Assembly (NCBI GenBank): GCA_949294195.1
Contig: CASFGK010000018.1
Span: forward strand, 1 to 64,000
Source: an uncultured Bacteroidales bacterium
Lineage (GTDB): Bacteria > Bacteroidota > Bacteroidia > Bacteroidales > UBA932
Length of the DNA stretch: 64,000 bases
Direction: 5' to 3'
A program made the translations under genes and the position numbers. Under the pieces are notes generated by a model. That model was given only the letters and a program-made list of their open reading frames with translations, was not told the DNA's origin and searched no databases. This document shows, piece by piece, positions 7,979 to 20,300 of the stretch. The stretch's first letter is position 1. Every line of letters starts with the position of its first letter.

Positions 7979-10048
7979 TCAATCATTTTGACGAGGACCG
8001 CGGTCAGGCAGATTCCTCTTCGGATAGACCACACGGGCATGGTGCATCTGCTGGATATAGTCTTTCAGCACGCCTTTGACCGTATTCAGGTCCTTCATTG
8101 TAATGTCGGCATCTTCAAACTGGCCTGCTGCCATTTTGGACTTGACCACCCCTTCCACAAGATCCGATATGCTTTTCGGAGTATAGTCCTTGAGCGTTCT
8201 GGATGCGGCTTCAAGCGTGTCGCAAAGCATCACGATTACCTGCTCAGGAGTCTTGGGTTTTATGCCTTTGTAAAAGAAGTCATCGGCCTTGTCCGGATCA
8301 CCTCCCGCATTGAGGTATTTGTTGTAGAAATACGCTGTGCACGTGGTACCGTGATGAGTGACAATGAACTGCTTTATCTCATCCGGAAGGTTGAATCTGT
8401 CGGCCAGCGAAAGTCCGTCAGGAACATGCTTTATGATTTCGCGAGCGCTTTCCTGGGGCGTGAGGCCCTGGTGATAGTTGGTACCGGTCGAATCGTTTTC
8501 AATGAAACACTGCGGATTGGACATCTTGCCGATATCATGGTAAAGCGCTCCGGCCCTGACAAGAGGGACATCGGCGTCAATAGCCTTGGCAGCCGCATCC
8601 GACATGTTCATCACCTGAAGGCAGTGCTGGAATGTCCCCGGAGCCTTATGGGCGAGCTCCAGAAGCGGCTTGCTGTTGGTATCACTCAGATCCACAAGTC
8701 TTGAACTGGATACAAGCATGAATATTTTCTCGAACAGATAGACAAGAGGATAGCCTGCCACTATCAGGAATGAACCGAGGAACATGAAGAATATGGTAGT
8801 ATAGTCGTCGAATCCCTTGACGCCGTCAATCAGCCTGAATCCCATGTACACGATCAGCAGTGTGACGAAAATGCAAAGGGCGGTGACGAACTGCTGCCAT
8901 CCCTTGTTGAAAAACATGAAGACATAGATGGCCACTACTCCGGCTACAAGATTCATGACAAACAGTTCCAGCCCGTTATGGGAAAACACCAGCAGCGGCA
9001 ACAACGATATGATATATACCGGAAGGACGACCCTTTTCTTGAAGAATGCCCTCAGATACAGCGCTATCAGCACGAATGGTGTCAGATACAGGAAGCCCGG
9101 ATCCGCCTTTTCGACAAATATCGCCATCATGAACGAAATGAGGAAAATGACCAGCAGGTAGATGTATTTGTTGAAAGACGCGGGGTTGAAAATGGTCCAG
9201 TTCGTATAGTACAGTGACAGGAAAAGAATCACCACCAGAGCAAGAGCTATCAGGACGTTCCCAAGCCAGAGCAGCACCATCGGTCCGGAATAGCCGAAAC
9301 TGCTTTCATATTCGGCTTTATACGAGTCCAGGAGCTGTTCTATCTCGGAAGTGATCATCTCCCCTTTGGAGACAATCAGCTGTCCTGACGTGACCACTCC
9401 AGATGTCGGCGAGATGTAATTCACGGACTCTTCGTGCACCAGATCGGTTGTCTGTCTGTCGAAAATCAGGTTGGGAATCAGCAGGTCATATATTCCGGAA
9501 TACCGGCACAGGGAATCCACATTGCAGTCAGCCACGATCCTGGCAGCCTCCAAAGCAAAGCGCTGTTTTGCGGTTTCCTGAGTAAATACCTCTGAGGCAG
9601 GCACTTCTGTCGCCCGTTTCTCTTTCTGGACAAAAATAACGTCATCTCCTGACGGAACGGACTGTCCGGATGCGGCAGAAATGTTCTCGACAATCCCCTT
9701 CTCGTAGATTCCCGCCATTATCCCTGAAAGGTCGGACTTCAGAGCGTCATATTTCCCGAGGCCGGTAGCGCGGAGCGCCTCCTGGGCTTCGTTTACTATG
9801 TTCTCCGAATATCTGTAATAAGGCACCACGCTGGAACTTGCCTGCTCCTTCTCCGCCTGCAGCTGCGCGCTTGTCTTCAGGACAGGGAAATCAAACTGCG
9901 CGACAAGCGTTTCGTACATCCACGGCATGCCTTTCTTATAGTCATAGTTGAACTTCCCGCTTTTCGGCATGATAAGGACAAATATCACTAACAGGACTAT
10001 GAGAGGGGCATAGACCTTCCACCCTTGAGGTAATTTGGCTTTATCCAT
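7979..10048 (-). CDS. PgpH-type membrane HD phosphodiesterase (7TM-HD family)
   Basis: The 689-residue protein starts with one membrane helix (APLIVLLVIFVLIMP), then an extracellular domain of about 220 residues, a seven-helix membrane block (about residues 265-450), and a C-terminal HD domain. The HD domain starts with a metal His in FQHCLQVMNMSD, continues with GALYHDIGKM (about 495-504), and has further His in IVTHHGTT. This is the architecture of PgpH, which hydrolyses cyclic di-AMP in Listeria and other bacteria. Cyclic di-AMP as the substrate here is inferred from family. It overlaps the upstream acyltransferase-like gene by 8 bp, so it belongs to the putative lipid-pathway operon. Confidence 0.88.
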   Translation of the reverse strand: MDKAKLPQGWKVYAPLIVLLVIFVLIMPKSGKFNYDYKKGMPWMYETLVAQFDFPVLKTSAQLQAEKEQASSSVVPYYRYSENIVNEAQEALRATGLGKYDALKSDLSGIMAGIYEKGIVENISAASGQSVPSGDDVIFVQKEKRATEVPASEVFTQETAKQRFALEAARIVADCNVDSLCRYSGIYDLLIPNLIFDRQTTDLVHEESVNYISPTSGVVTSGQLIVSKGEMITSEIEQLLDSYKAEYESSFGYSGPMVLLWLGNVLIALALVVILFLSLYYTNWTIFNPASFNKYIYLLVIFLISFMMAIFVEKADPGFLYLTPFVLIALYLRAFFKKRVVLPVYIISLLPLLVFSHNGLELFVMNLVAGVVAIYVFMFFNKGWQQFVTALCIFVTLLIVYMGFRLIDGVKGFDDYTTIFFMFLGSFLIVAGYPLVYLFEKIFMLVSSSRLVDLSDTNSKPLLELAHKAPGTFQHCLQVMNMSDAAAKAIDADVPLVRAGALYHDIGKMSNPQCFIENDSTGTNYHQGLTPQESAREIIKHVPDGLSLADRFNLPDEIKQFIVTHHGTTCTAYFYNKYLNAGGDPDKADDFFYKGIKPKTPEQVIVMLCDTLEAASRTLKDYTPKSISDLVEGVVKSKMAAGQFEDADITMKDLNTVKGVLKDYIQQMHHARVVYPKRNLPDRGPRQND

Positions 10049-11357
10049 TGTCTTCTGCTGTTTTTTCAGGTGAATAACTTATCTGGGTAAACTGGTATCT
10101 GTCAGAAACGAATGCCGGAATGTCGTGCCGGTTCAGCAGTTCCGCAAACCTGGCTGCAAGGTTGTCTTCAGGGACTCTGTCCGTTACAGTTATCACGATG
10201 TCTCCTTTGAAGTTCACTACCGAAAGCGAACTTGCATAGCTGCCGGCAGGCACTATGGGATATAGCTCTGTCATGTACTGAAGAAGCGAGTCCGGCATTG
10301 CTATGTTGCCGACATTGCATATAGAGAAAGTTGCAGTCCGGGAAGCCGCGTCCATACTTTTCCCCGCACGCGCCAGTTTTTCCGAGAACGGCACTTCCTC
10401 CTGACAGGCATGTTCCACGGTCTCTATCAGTCTCTTGGCACTGTACGCAATGGCATCCTGCTTGAGCTGCGCGTCAAGAAGCTTCTTCTGCGACATGAGG
10501 ATGGTTCCGAAAGGGTATTCGTCCACTTTCCTGTTGTACGCAAGCGAAACAGGAGAGAAATACGACCTCAGGGATGCAGTAGGAAAATGCGGTCTCAGGT
10601 TTTCCTTGATGGCCGATACGATATATTCGCCCTGACGGATTTCAGACGAATACCTCTCGTAAAGAGCATGCGCGAACAGAGGGGAAATGAACGACTCCGG
10701 CTGGGTCAGATACTCGCGGACCTGACCTTTGACCTTTACGACAGGTATCCTTACCTGAGTCACATGGACTGTATCAGGACCAGTACCGCTGTCCTGCGGA
10801 AGGCAGAACGCCTTTGCGTCCATATACCACAACGGTCTTGATGCGGGTATGTCATCAAGTCTTTCAAACGGGTCCATCCCTTCGACCGCATTGGCGGACT
10901 CATCCGCTTCCTTGACCGTGCCGTCATTGGCTATCGGGAATCCGCATAGCTGGATATACCTGAATATAACCGCCTTGACAAATTCAAGCATTCCCTTGCC
11001 GTCAGACAGGGACAGATGCCAGTCAAAAAACACTGTCTTGTGCAGGAAAGATATCCTGAACAGATATCCGGCAAGCCCTTTGCTGCCGGCAGCCGGCAGT
11101 TCCTCCTCCATACCGCCGGCTCCGGACACAGGGACCGGAGTGTCCAGCCGGACAAACTCAAGAGCCTCGCCGGACTTTCTGACACCTACGGAAAAATACG
11201 GAAACCGCGGCATCAGCTCCCTGACAGCCTGCTCCAGCACTTCTTTCTGCACATGCATGGTAAGAGTGGCCACAAAACGGTGCACAGACCCGGATTTCCT
11301 GCTATCCTGGTATAGGAAAATTTCTCCGGCAGTACCGGGTGTAAGATCAATCTGCAT
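10041..11357 (-). CDS. Condensation-fold (acyltransferase-like) protein of unknown function
   Basis: The 438-residue soluble protein resembles the chloramphenicol-acetyltransferase/NRPS condensation superfamily, including alcohol acyltransferases. It has the DWHLSLSDGKGM segment with H114 and D119, placed like HHxxxDG but with Leu instead of the second, catalytic His. A later SYFSPVSLAYNRK segment and an SICNVGN block (family: DFGWG-like region) follow. No signal peptide or membrane helix is seen. It sits 18 bp after the SDR gene and overlaps pgpH, in the order synthase, reductase, this protein. By context it could N- or O-acylate the long-chain base made upstream, but the missing His makes catalysis uncertain. 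The fold call itself is moderate. Confidence 0.6.
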   Translation of the reverse strand: MQIDLTPGTAGEIFLYQDSRKSGSVHRFVATLTMHVQKEVLEQAVRELMPRFPYFSVGVRKSGEALEFVRLDTPVPVSGAGGMEEELPAAGSKGLAGYLFRISFLHKTVFFDWHLSLSDGKGMLEFVKAVIFRYIQLCGFPIANDGTVKEADESANAVEGMDPFERLDDIPASRPLWYMDAKAFCLPQDSGTGPDTVHVTQVRIPVVKVKGQVREYLTQPESFISPLFAHALYERYSSEIRQGEYIVSAIKENLRPHFPTASLRSYFSPVSLAYNRKVDEYPFGTILMSQKKLLDAQLKQDAIAYSAKRLIETVEHACQEEVPFSEKLARAGKSMDAASRTATFSICNVGNIAMPDSLLQYMTELYPIVPAGSYASSLSVVNFKGDIVITVTDRVPEDNLAARFAELLNRHDIPAFVSDRYQFTQISYSPEKTAEDNG

Positions 11358-11375
11358 AGGCTACGGCTCGCAATA

Positions 11376-12206
11376 TCATTTTTTATGGAACGGACTGTCC
11401 GGCTCTTTAGCCATATAGCTGAATTCCAGACGGTCTGTAAGTCTCGGCAATATTTTGTGCATGAATACGGTAAGCTTGCCTATAGGCGTAAGTATCATCT
11501 CTGACTTGCGCTTTGCAAGCCCTTTCGCCATATATCCGGCCACTTTTTCCGCCGTCATCATCTTACCCTCGTCCCTTGGTGTCCTTCCCTGCCGGTGACC
11601 GTCGGCTGTCAGGGCTGCGTTGCGGACATTCGATGCCGTAAAACCCGGGGCAAAGACCATGACGTGCAGTCCGTCATACAGATGCTCTATCCTCAGAGTG
11701 TCAAGGAAACCTCTGATGGCATACTTCGATGAAGAATAGCCGGTACGGCCAGGAAGGCCCGCAAAGCCTGCTATCGAGATCACACCTACAACAGAGCCCC
11801 TGGACTGCAGAAGATAAGGAAGGGCGTATTTTGTACAGTACACCGTTCCCCAGAAATTGACATCCATGAGCGTCCTGATGACGGAAAGGTCAAGGTCCCG
11901 GAACATCGCCCTCATGGAAAGCCCGGCGTTGTTTACCAGTATGTCTATTCTCCCGAACTTCTCCACAGTCTTCTCTACCAGAGCTTTACAGTCAGCCTCG
12001 ACAGACACGTCGGTCTTTACGCACAGGATATCCTTTTCCGGATCGGAAGAAATCCTGGAAGCCAGAGCCTCAAGTTTGTCTTCAGACCTTGCGGCCAGCG
12101 CCAGTCTGGCTCCGAGAGAGGCGAATAATTCGGCAGAAGCCAACCCGATTCCCGAGCTGGCTCCCGTTATAATCATTACTTTACCTTTAAAGTAATCTTT
12201 GTTCAT
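11376..12206 (-). CDS. Short-chain dehydrogenase/reductase, likely 3-keto lipid reductase
   Basis: The 276-residue SDR has the NAD(P)-binding TGASSGIG (about residues 14-21), NNAG (about 92-95), and the catalytic Tyr/Lys as YSSSKYAIRGF (about 156-166), so it should be active. The C-terminus (TVFMHKILPRLTDRLEF) is hydrophobic or basic, as in membrane-associated 3-ketosphinganine-type reductases. The position 31 bp after an alpha-oxoamine synthase and 18 bp before an acyltransferase-like gene suggests that it reduces the 3-keto product of that synthase. A generic SDR role cannot be excluded. Confidence 0.8.
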   Translation of the reverse strand: MNKDYFKGKVMIITGASSGIGLASAELFASLGARLALAARSEDKLEALASRISSDPEKDILCVKTDVSVEADCKALVEKTVEKFGRIDILVNNAGLSMRAMFRDLDLSVIRTLMDVNFWGTVYCTKYALPYLLQSRGSVVGVISIAGFAGLPGRTGYSSSKYAIRGFLDTLRIEHLYDGLHVMVFAPGFTASNVRNAALTADGHRQGRTPRDEGKMMTAEKVAGYMAKGLAKRKSEMILTPIGKLTVFMHKILPRLTDRLEFSYMAKEPDSPFHKK

Positions 12207-12237
12207 TTCAAATGTTTCTTAAAGAATCATTCCGGAT

Positions 12238-13500
12238 TCAAGCGTTGATGTGCATGTCGGGAATTTCGTCTCCCTCGTATTCGCCCCTGTGAAGCTTCTC
12301 CACTATCTCCTTGAAAGTCTTTAGAGTATAGTTTACATCTTCCATGGAATGGGCTGCAGTAGGTATGATCCTGAATATGATCATTCCCTTAGGAATGACA
12401 GGATATACGACGATAGAGCAGAAGATTCCGTAATTTTCGCGAAGATCCTTGGCCATCTTGGTAGCCTCCACTACGCCTCCCTTGATAGCGACAGGGGTGA
12501 CACATGCCTCTGCAGGCCCGATTTCAAGACCGAGCTCGCGGAAGCCGTTCTGAAGGGCGCGGGTGACAGTGAAGAGCTTCTTGCGGAGCTCGTCTCCTTC
12601 TGCGCTGCGGATGATTTCAAGTCTCTTGAGTCCTCCTTCCACGAAAGCCATAGGAAGGGATTTCGCATAGATCTGCGACCGGAGGTTGTAGCGGAGATAG
12701 TCGATGATGACTTTCGGTCCTGCGACGAAACCTCCGATACTTGCCATTGACTTTGCGTATGCTCCAATATAGAGGTCTACCTCATCCATTACGCCGAAAT
12801 GCTCGGAAGTACCGCGTCCGTGAGGTCCCATCACTCCGAAACCGTGCGCGTCATCTATGAGGATTCTGAATTTGTATTTCTTCTTGAGAGAAACTATCTG
12901 GTCGAGGTTTCCGAGTGCTCCGGTCATTCCGTACACGCCTTCGGTAATGAGAAGGATTCCCCCGCCAGTCTCTTCACAGAGCTTGGTGGCTCTCTTGAGT
13001 GTAGCCTCGCAGCTTTCTATATCATTGTGACGGTAAGTCATCCTCTTTCCCATATGGAGACGGGCTCCGTCGATAAGGCATGCATGGGCCTCCGAATCAT
13101 AAACGATGACATCGTGCCTGTCCATAAGGGCATCGATGGTGGAAATGATACCCTGGTATCCGAAGTTGAACAGGAAAGCATCTTCCTTCTTCTCGAAATC
13201 CGCAAGCTCCCTTTCAAATTTTTCATGAAGCGAAGTGTGGCCTGACATCATACGGCTTCCCATAGGATATGCAAGTCCCCATCTTGCCGCAGCTTCGGCA
13301 TCTGTCTTTCTGACCTCAGGATGATTTGCAAGTCCGAGATAGTTGTTCAGGCTCCAGCAGAGCACATCCTTTCCGTTGAACTTCATGTGCGGACCGAGTT
13401 CTCCTTCAAGTTTCGGATACATGTAGTATCCAAATGCTTTCTGTCTGTACTGGCCGAGCGGGCCACCTGAATCTCTTGCGATTCTGTCAAAAATATCCAT
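12238..13500 (-). CDS. Alpha-oxoamine synthase (serine palmitoyltransferase / cysteate acyltransferase-like)
   Basis: The 420-residue PLP enzyme belongs to the family that condenses an amino acid with an acyl thioester (SPT, KBL, AONS, and the cysteate-using enzyme of sulfonolipid synthesis). Visible are the substrate/PLP region SLNNYLGLANHPEVR, the SRMMSGHTSLHEKFE block, the PLP ring Asp/His pair in IDDAHGFGVMG, and the Schiff-base lysine K250 in AYAKSMASIGG. The sequence is of the Bacteroidota type with a charged C-terminal tail (residues about 400-420), different from the ~395-residue Bacteroides SPT. With the SDR 31 bp downstream it should make a 3-keto long-chain base. Whether serine (sphinganine) or cysteate (capnine) is the substrate cannot be told by eye. 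Confidence 0.82.
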   Translation of the reverse strand: MDIFDRIARDSGGPLGQYRQKAFGYYMYPKLEGELGPHMKFNGKDVLCWSLNNYLGLANHPEVRKTDAEAAARWGLAYPMGSRMMSGHTSLHEKFERELADFEKKEDAFLFNFGYQGIISTIDALMDRHDVIVYDSEAHACLIDGARLHMGKRMTYRHNDIESCEATLKRATKLCEETGGGILLITEGVYGMTGALGNLDQIVSLKKKYKFRILIDDAHGFGVMGPHGRGTSEHFGVMDEVDLYIGAYAKSMASIGGFVAGPKVIIDYLRYNLRSQIYAKSLPMAFVEGGLKRLEIIRSAEGDELRKKLFTVTRALQNGFRELGLEIGPAEACVTPVAIKGGVVEATKMAKDLRENYGIFCSIVVYPVIPKGMIIFRIIPTAAHSMEDVNYTLKTFKEIVEKLHRGEYEGDEIPDMHINA

Positions 13501-13524
13501 AATCTATTTTAAATTTTAGTACTA

Positions 13525-15534
<2,010 letters not shown>

Positions 15535-15543
15535 ATAATTTTA

Positions 15544-17313
15544 TCACAAATTCAAGCAGATTCCGGCCGTAAAGTTTATTCCGCTCTCGGCATACATAGG
15601 GGTACGCTGGACTGTCATGTCAAGCAGGTTCCCTCCCCTTACCCAGAATGAGACCAGTCCGGTCGCACGGACCTCCACATACACACCTAGATCGGCATAA
15701 CCGGCAAGAGAGCACAGGGTGCTCTTTCTTGCCATAGAGAAATCACAATCAGCTCCAGCATAGACTCTGCGGCGCCAGTTGTAGACAGCCCTTATATCGC
15801 CAGAGAATCCGGCAGGAGCGAAGAAGGCCATCTGTTCATTCCGCGCGGTAATGAGTGTTCCGGCTTCCTGCATGTCCGTATGCCTCCACGTAAAGTTTCC
15901 GTCCAGAGAGAAGTCCGCTGACTTCCATCCGTAGTCAAGAGAAGCGTAGAACATCTGGAAACCCGTATATGACATAGTGGTAAAGAATCCGTCGGCAAGG
16001 TTCCCCGTTCCGGAAACCACTGCATAAAGAGGGGCGGACGCGAAGTTGCGGTAGCCGGCCTTCAGGTCATAGCTGAATCTGGATGAAATATTTCCGCGGA
16101 AACCTAAGGCGGCGGAAACGCGCTCCACGGTGTTTTCAAGCAGAGGGGTCTGAAGTCCCGATGTATACAGAGGATGTATGAAATGACTCTTTTCCAGAAG
16201 GTCCGAGTACCTTCCGATCTTTTCCCCTCCGCCTATGTCCGCGTAAAGCTCCAGATGATTCCGAACGGCTTCAAATCCGACCGATACGTCAGGATACACG
16301 TACTGTCCTTTCCGCGCATTCTGTTCCGGAAGAAGGCCCGGAAGACCTCCATGGAACATGGCCGAGAACTTCACTCCAAGGTCAAGGTTCCAGCGGCCCT
16401 TATCCAGGGAATATACCGGATTCACAACGACTCTTCCGGCATCCGTCCCGAATATGCCGGCATAAGAAACCATGTCCAGGCCAAGGCCTACTGCAAGTCT
16501 CTGCTGCCGGGAGAATACGGGACCGATATACGATGCAAACGAAAACTCGTGACCGAAAAGGCCGCTGTCGCAAGTTGTCAGGAGAGGGGACTCAAGGTCA
16601 TCGGCCCCGTACCTGTAATCAAGGGCGATATCATAGAAGAGGTATCTGTCGCGGTTGTCATTGGAACGGACTCTGAGCCTTGCATCCAGTGCATTGTAGC
16701 CTCTGGACAGAGAAGTATCCCTGGCCGCAAGTCCGTAATATCCCACATCGAACGTGAAAAGACCCCTGTTCCAGTTGAGTCTGCCGTTGACTCCCGCCCT
16801 TGTAAGGAAATCACAGCCGTTCCAGCCGCCGGCGCCACCTTTCGGCGAATCCAGGCAAACCTGTCCGGAACCGGCGTCCGCCACAGGAGATATGTTCCTG
16901 TATTTCCCTATATATGAGCGATGTTCCGCATATACTCCCATGCGGAACTTTCCCTTAAAGTCCGGAGACCAGACCAGATCGAATACAGGATGAAGCGGAT
17001 ATCCTGCACCGGCTCTGACAAACAGCCGTCTTCCGGACCATGCTCCGGGCTGCGGCTTCAGGTCCTGTACATAAGGGATGAATTCATCGGTCCCCCTGTA
17101 CGGACTGTCGAATACCGAATAGTCGAAATCAAGGTCGAAGCGGGTCACGCTGTCCGGGATCTGCATCTCAAGTACAGGTTTGTGTACTTCCATCATCTTT
17201 CCCTGATATGTGCGGGAGACCTCTACTGTCGGGTCTATCTCCTGTGAAAATGCAGGCAATGCTGCAGCAAGCAGGGAAATAACAGTTGTCGTATATAATC
17301 TTATATCACGCAT
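15544..17313 (-). CDS. Outer-membrane beta-barrel protein (TonB-receptor-like barrel, no plug seen)
   Basis: The 589-residue protein has a signal peptide (MRDIRLYTTTVISLLAAALPAFSQ) and then long runs of alternating aromatic/polar strands typical of outer-membrane barrels, ending INFTAGICLNL. I see no carboxypeptidase-like domain or TonB plug, and no long plug-sized region before the barrel begins near residue 100. Substrate unknown. It lies 13 bp downstream of the 1000-residue TPR gene and is probably cotranscribed, suggesting an envelope pair in which the TPR protein works in the periplasm. The barrel call rests on strand pattern only. Confidence 0.7.
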   Translation of the reverse strand: MRDIRLYTTTVISLLAAALPAFSQEIDPTVEVSRTYQGKMMEVHKPVLEMQIPDSVTRFDLDFDYSVFDSPYRGTDEFIPYVQDLKPQPGAWSGRRLFVRAGAGYPLHPVFDLVWSPDFKGKFRMGVYAEHRSYIGKYRNISPVADAGSGQVCLDSPKGGAGGWNGCDFLTRAGVNGRLNWNRGLFTFDVGYYGLAARDTSLSRGYNALDARLRVRSNDNRDRYLFYDIALDYRYGADDLESPLLTTCDSGLFGHEFSFASYIGPVFSRQQRLAVGLGLDMVSYAGIFGTDAGRVVVNPVYSLDKGRWNLDLGVKFSAMFHGGLPGLLPEQNARKGQYVYPDVSVGFEAVRNHLELYADIGGGEKIGRYSDLLEKSHFIHPLYTSGLQTPLLENTVERVSAALGFRGNISSRFSYDLKAGYRNFASAPLYAVVSGTGNLADGFFTTMSYTGFQMFYASLDYGWKSADFSLDGNFTWRHTDMQEAGTLITARNEQMAFFAPAGFSGDIRAVYNWRRRVYAGADCDFSMARKSTLCSLAGYADLGVYVEVRATGLVSFWVRGGNLLDMTVQRTPMYAESGINFTAGICLNL

Positions 17314-17326
17314 AATAATCTCGTTT

Positions 17327-20300
17327 TTACATTGTCCCTGTGGAATCGGCCGGCTCGGATAGCATGATTTCCAGTCTGGAAAGTCTCATTTTCACATTGT
17401 CCAGGACATCGTCTCCTCCAGGTCCGGGGGTATATCCGTCCAGAATGCTCCGGAATGTGGCCTGTGCCTGTTCGAGTTCACCCCTTTCCGCAAATGCATC
17501 TCCGAGAACCATGAACGCCTTGGCCAGCCAGTAAGTCTGTCCGGTCCCGGCATCAGAAAGGTTGTAGACCTTGCTTTCCACTTCGTCGAAAGCGCCACGG
17601 TCATAGCAGTCCTGGATAATGAGCCATGCCGCCTCAGCCCCTTCTGACGTATAAGGGTCGGAAGCCAGATTCTCCAGAATGACGAATGCTTCGTCCCTGC
17701 GGCTTGTCGCCAGATACGATTTCGCCCTTATCCAGTCAGCCTCCCTTATTGCATTCCCGTCACTGCGGCTGTCGGACTTCACCTCCGATGCATACTCAAG
17801 CGCTTCGGGGTATTTGCGAGCCATGAATGCGGAGCGCATCATTCCGACCAGAGCAACATATCTGTTGTTCTCGAGTACGGCCGACTCCTTAAGAGACGCA
17901 TAGCCTCCGAGCGCATCTTCGTAGCGCTGGAGATCATATGAAATCCTTGCATAGTTAAGCACAGCCAGCTCTCTGAAAGAGCCTGTTCCGTCATTGACGA
18001 CCTTGGCGTAATAGTCGCAGGCCTTTTCAAGACTGCCTACATTCCTGTAGCACTCAGCCATGTAGAATTCGGCCTGGCTGACCCTCATTCCCATAGGGTA
18101 CTTGTCCAGATATGACTGCAGGGAAACGATTGCCCTCTGGTAATTCTCCGACAGGTAAATCTGCTCGGCAGCGTTGAAAATCATCATCTCCTTCTCGTCT
18201 TCCGTCTTTATCGAAGACTTGCCGATACTGTCAATATAGGCAAGATATTTCTCCGGCTCGTTCGACGACTGGTATACCGACTCGATGGCAAGCAGGGCAT
18301 CATCAGCATATCCGGACAGAGGCAGGTCCTCCACCACTTCCTTGAAATACTGTAGAGCCTTCCCGTTGTCCCCGGCATTTCTGCTTATCATGCCCAACTC
18401 TATCATGGAACGGGCGATAAAGGTGCTGTCCTTTACAGTCCCGATAAGTTTGTCGAAACATTCGACGGCATTGTCCGGCTCCTCGGCAACGACATATGAA
18501 CGGCCGAGTTCGAACAAAGCTTCCGGATAGAATGCCGATGAAGGATCAGCCTTTTTCACATCAGACAGCAGTGAAATCTTCCTGGCATTGTCCCCCTCAA
18601 GCCCGTATGCTATGGCCGCCCTGTAATAGGGATAAATGTCATTCACGTCGGAATAATCCTCAAGGACAGCATTGTATGCCCTGATAGCAGAAGCGTAGTC
18701 CGCCAGCATGAAATAACAGTCGGCATACCGGACCGAGGCCTCTTTCCTGTAAATAACAGACTCTCCGGACAAATATTCCCTGAACCATTTTGCCGCCTGG
18801 GTGTAATTTTCTTCCTTGAAGTAGCAGTATGCAATATTATATGGGATAAGATACCCTTCCTTCATACGGTAAAGCGCCGAAATATTGTACAGCTCCACAT
18901 ACAGGTCGCGTGCCTGGTCATACTGGTCGTTCCTGTAGAATGACTCCGCCACCCAGAAGCGCGCCAGCTGGTTGAACATGGTCTTTCTGTCCGAATAGTA
19001 TGCCGCCGCCTTGAGATATGGTATTGCATCCCTGTATGATCCGCTCCTGATGAGCTGGGAAGCTCTCAGATAATTGGCTTTCATATAATTGAGCGTCATA
19101 TCCGTATCCATGTCGTCTATCTTTCCGTATGCGTCTATTGCCGTTTCGTAGTCATGCCCGTAAAGAGCGGCCACGGCGATGTAGCTGTTGATCTTGTCGC
19201 CCCTTTCCAGATCAGCGTATTTCTTGAGGTAGGCATTGAAGACAGACGCGTCATCGTTCAGGTCAAAAGCCAGCTTGGCATAGTTGAAATATGCGTCTTC
19301 AGTAATGTCGGCATCAAAATCCACGGAAGCGGCGTCCCTGAAAGCATCCATTGCAGCGACCTTGTTCTTGGTCTGGATATAGCAGTACCCGAGGTGGTAG
19401 TTGGCTATCTGCCCGATGGAGTCCGTGCGCTCCGTCATCATCGAATACTTGTCGATAGCACCCTGATAGTCATCCACGGCATACAGGAGGGAGCCCGCAT
19501 AGAAATAGTCGCTGCGTGTGCGCAGCTCGGACGACTCGATATTCCGGTCAAACCAGTATCGGGCCTTGTCCGCTTCTCCGAGCACAAGCCATGACTCCGA
19601 TATGAGCCTCATGACATGCGGCCTCCTTTCCTGAGGAATCCCCGGCAGCAGCTCAGGCGCCCGGCTGCACACTGCCTCGTGGTCTCCGAGCATGAAAAGG
19701 CACTCGACTATATAATAGTCCGACATGGCAGTGAAACGCCCGTCCACGGCGGCAAGCGTAAACCATTCGAGGGCTTCTTCGAAATCCTTGCGGGTATAGC
19801 AGATATATCCGGAAGCATATCTCGCAGGAGCGGTATAATCCGATGCCGGGCGGTTCTCGAACGCCTTGAACCTCAACAGCGCCCTGTCATAATCCCCAAG
19901 ACTGAAATCGCAGTACGCCCTCTTGAAGAGGAACTCGGGGACCTGCTCCTTATACAGCCCGTATCTGGACAGATGGCCGAACTCTTCAAGGGCTCCGGCA
20001 TAATCATCGGCGTCAAACAGGTTGAGTGCATGCTGGTAACGTATCTGAGGGACAAGCCATGAGCCGGGATGTTCCGTGACATACCGTTCCACCATGTTCC
20101 CGTATCCGGCACTCCTGAGCTTCGCACTGCACAGAACGGCGTAACCTTCAGCCTGACGGTCTTGATATTTCCCGGACAATTCGCTGAATATGGCCAGCGC
20201 CCTGTCATACATGCCCCGGTCAAAAAGACCGACAGCATGCCTGAAATCCTCTCCAGCCTGTCTGTCAGCGCCGTATGAGAAATCTTCCGCAGCCATATCC

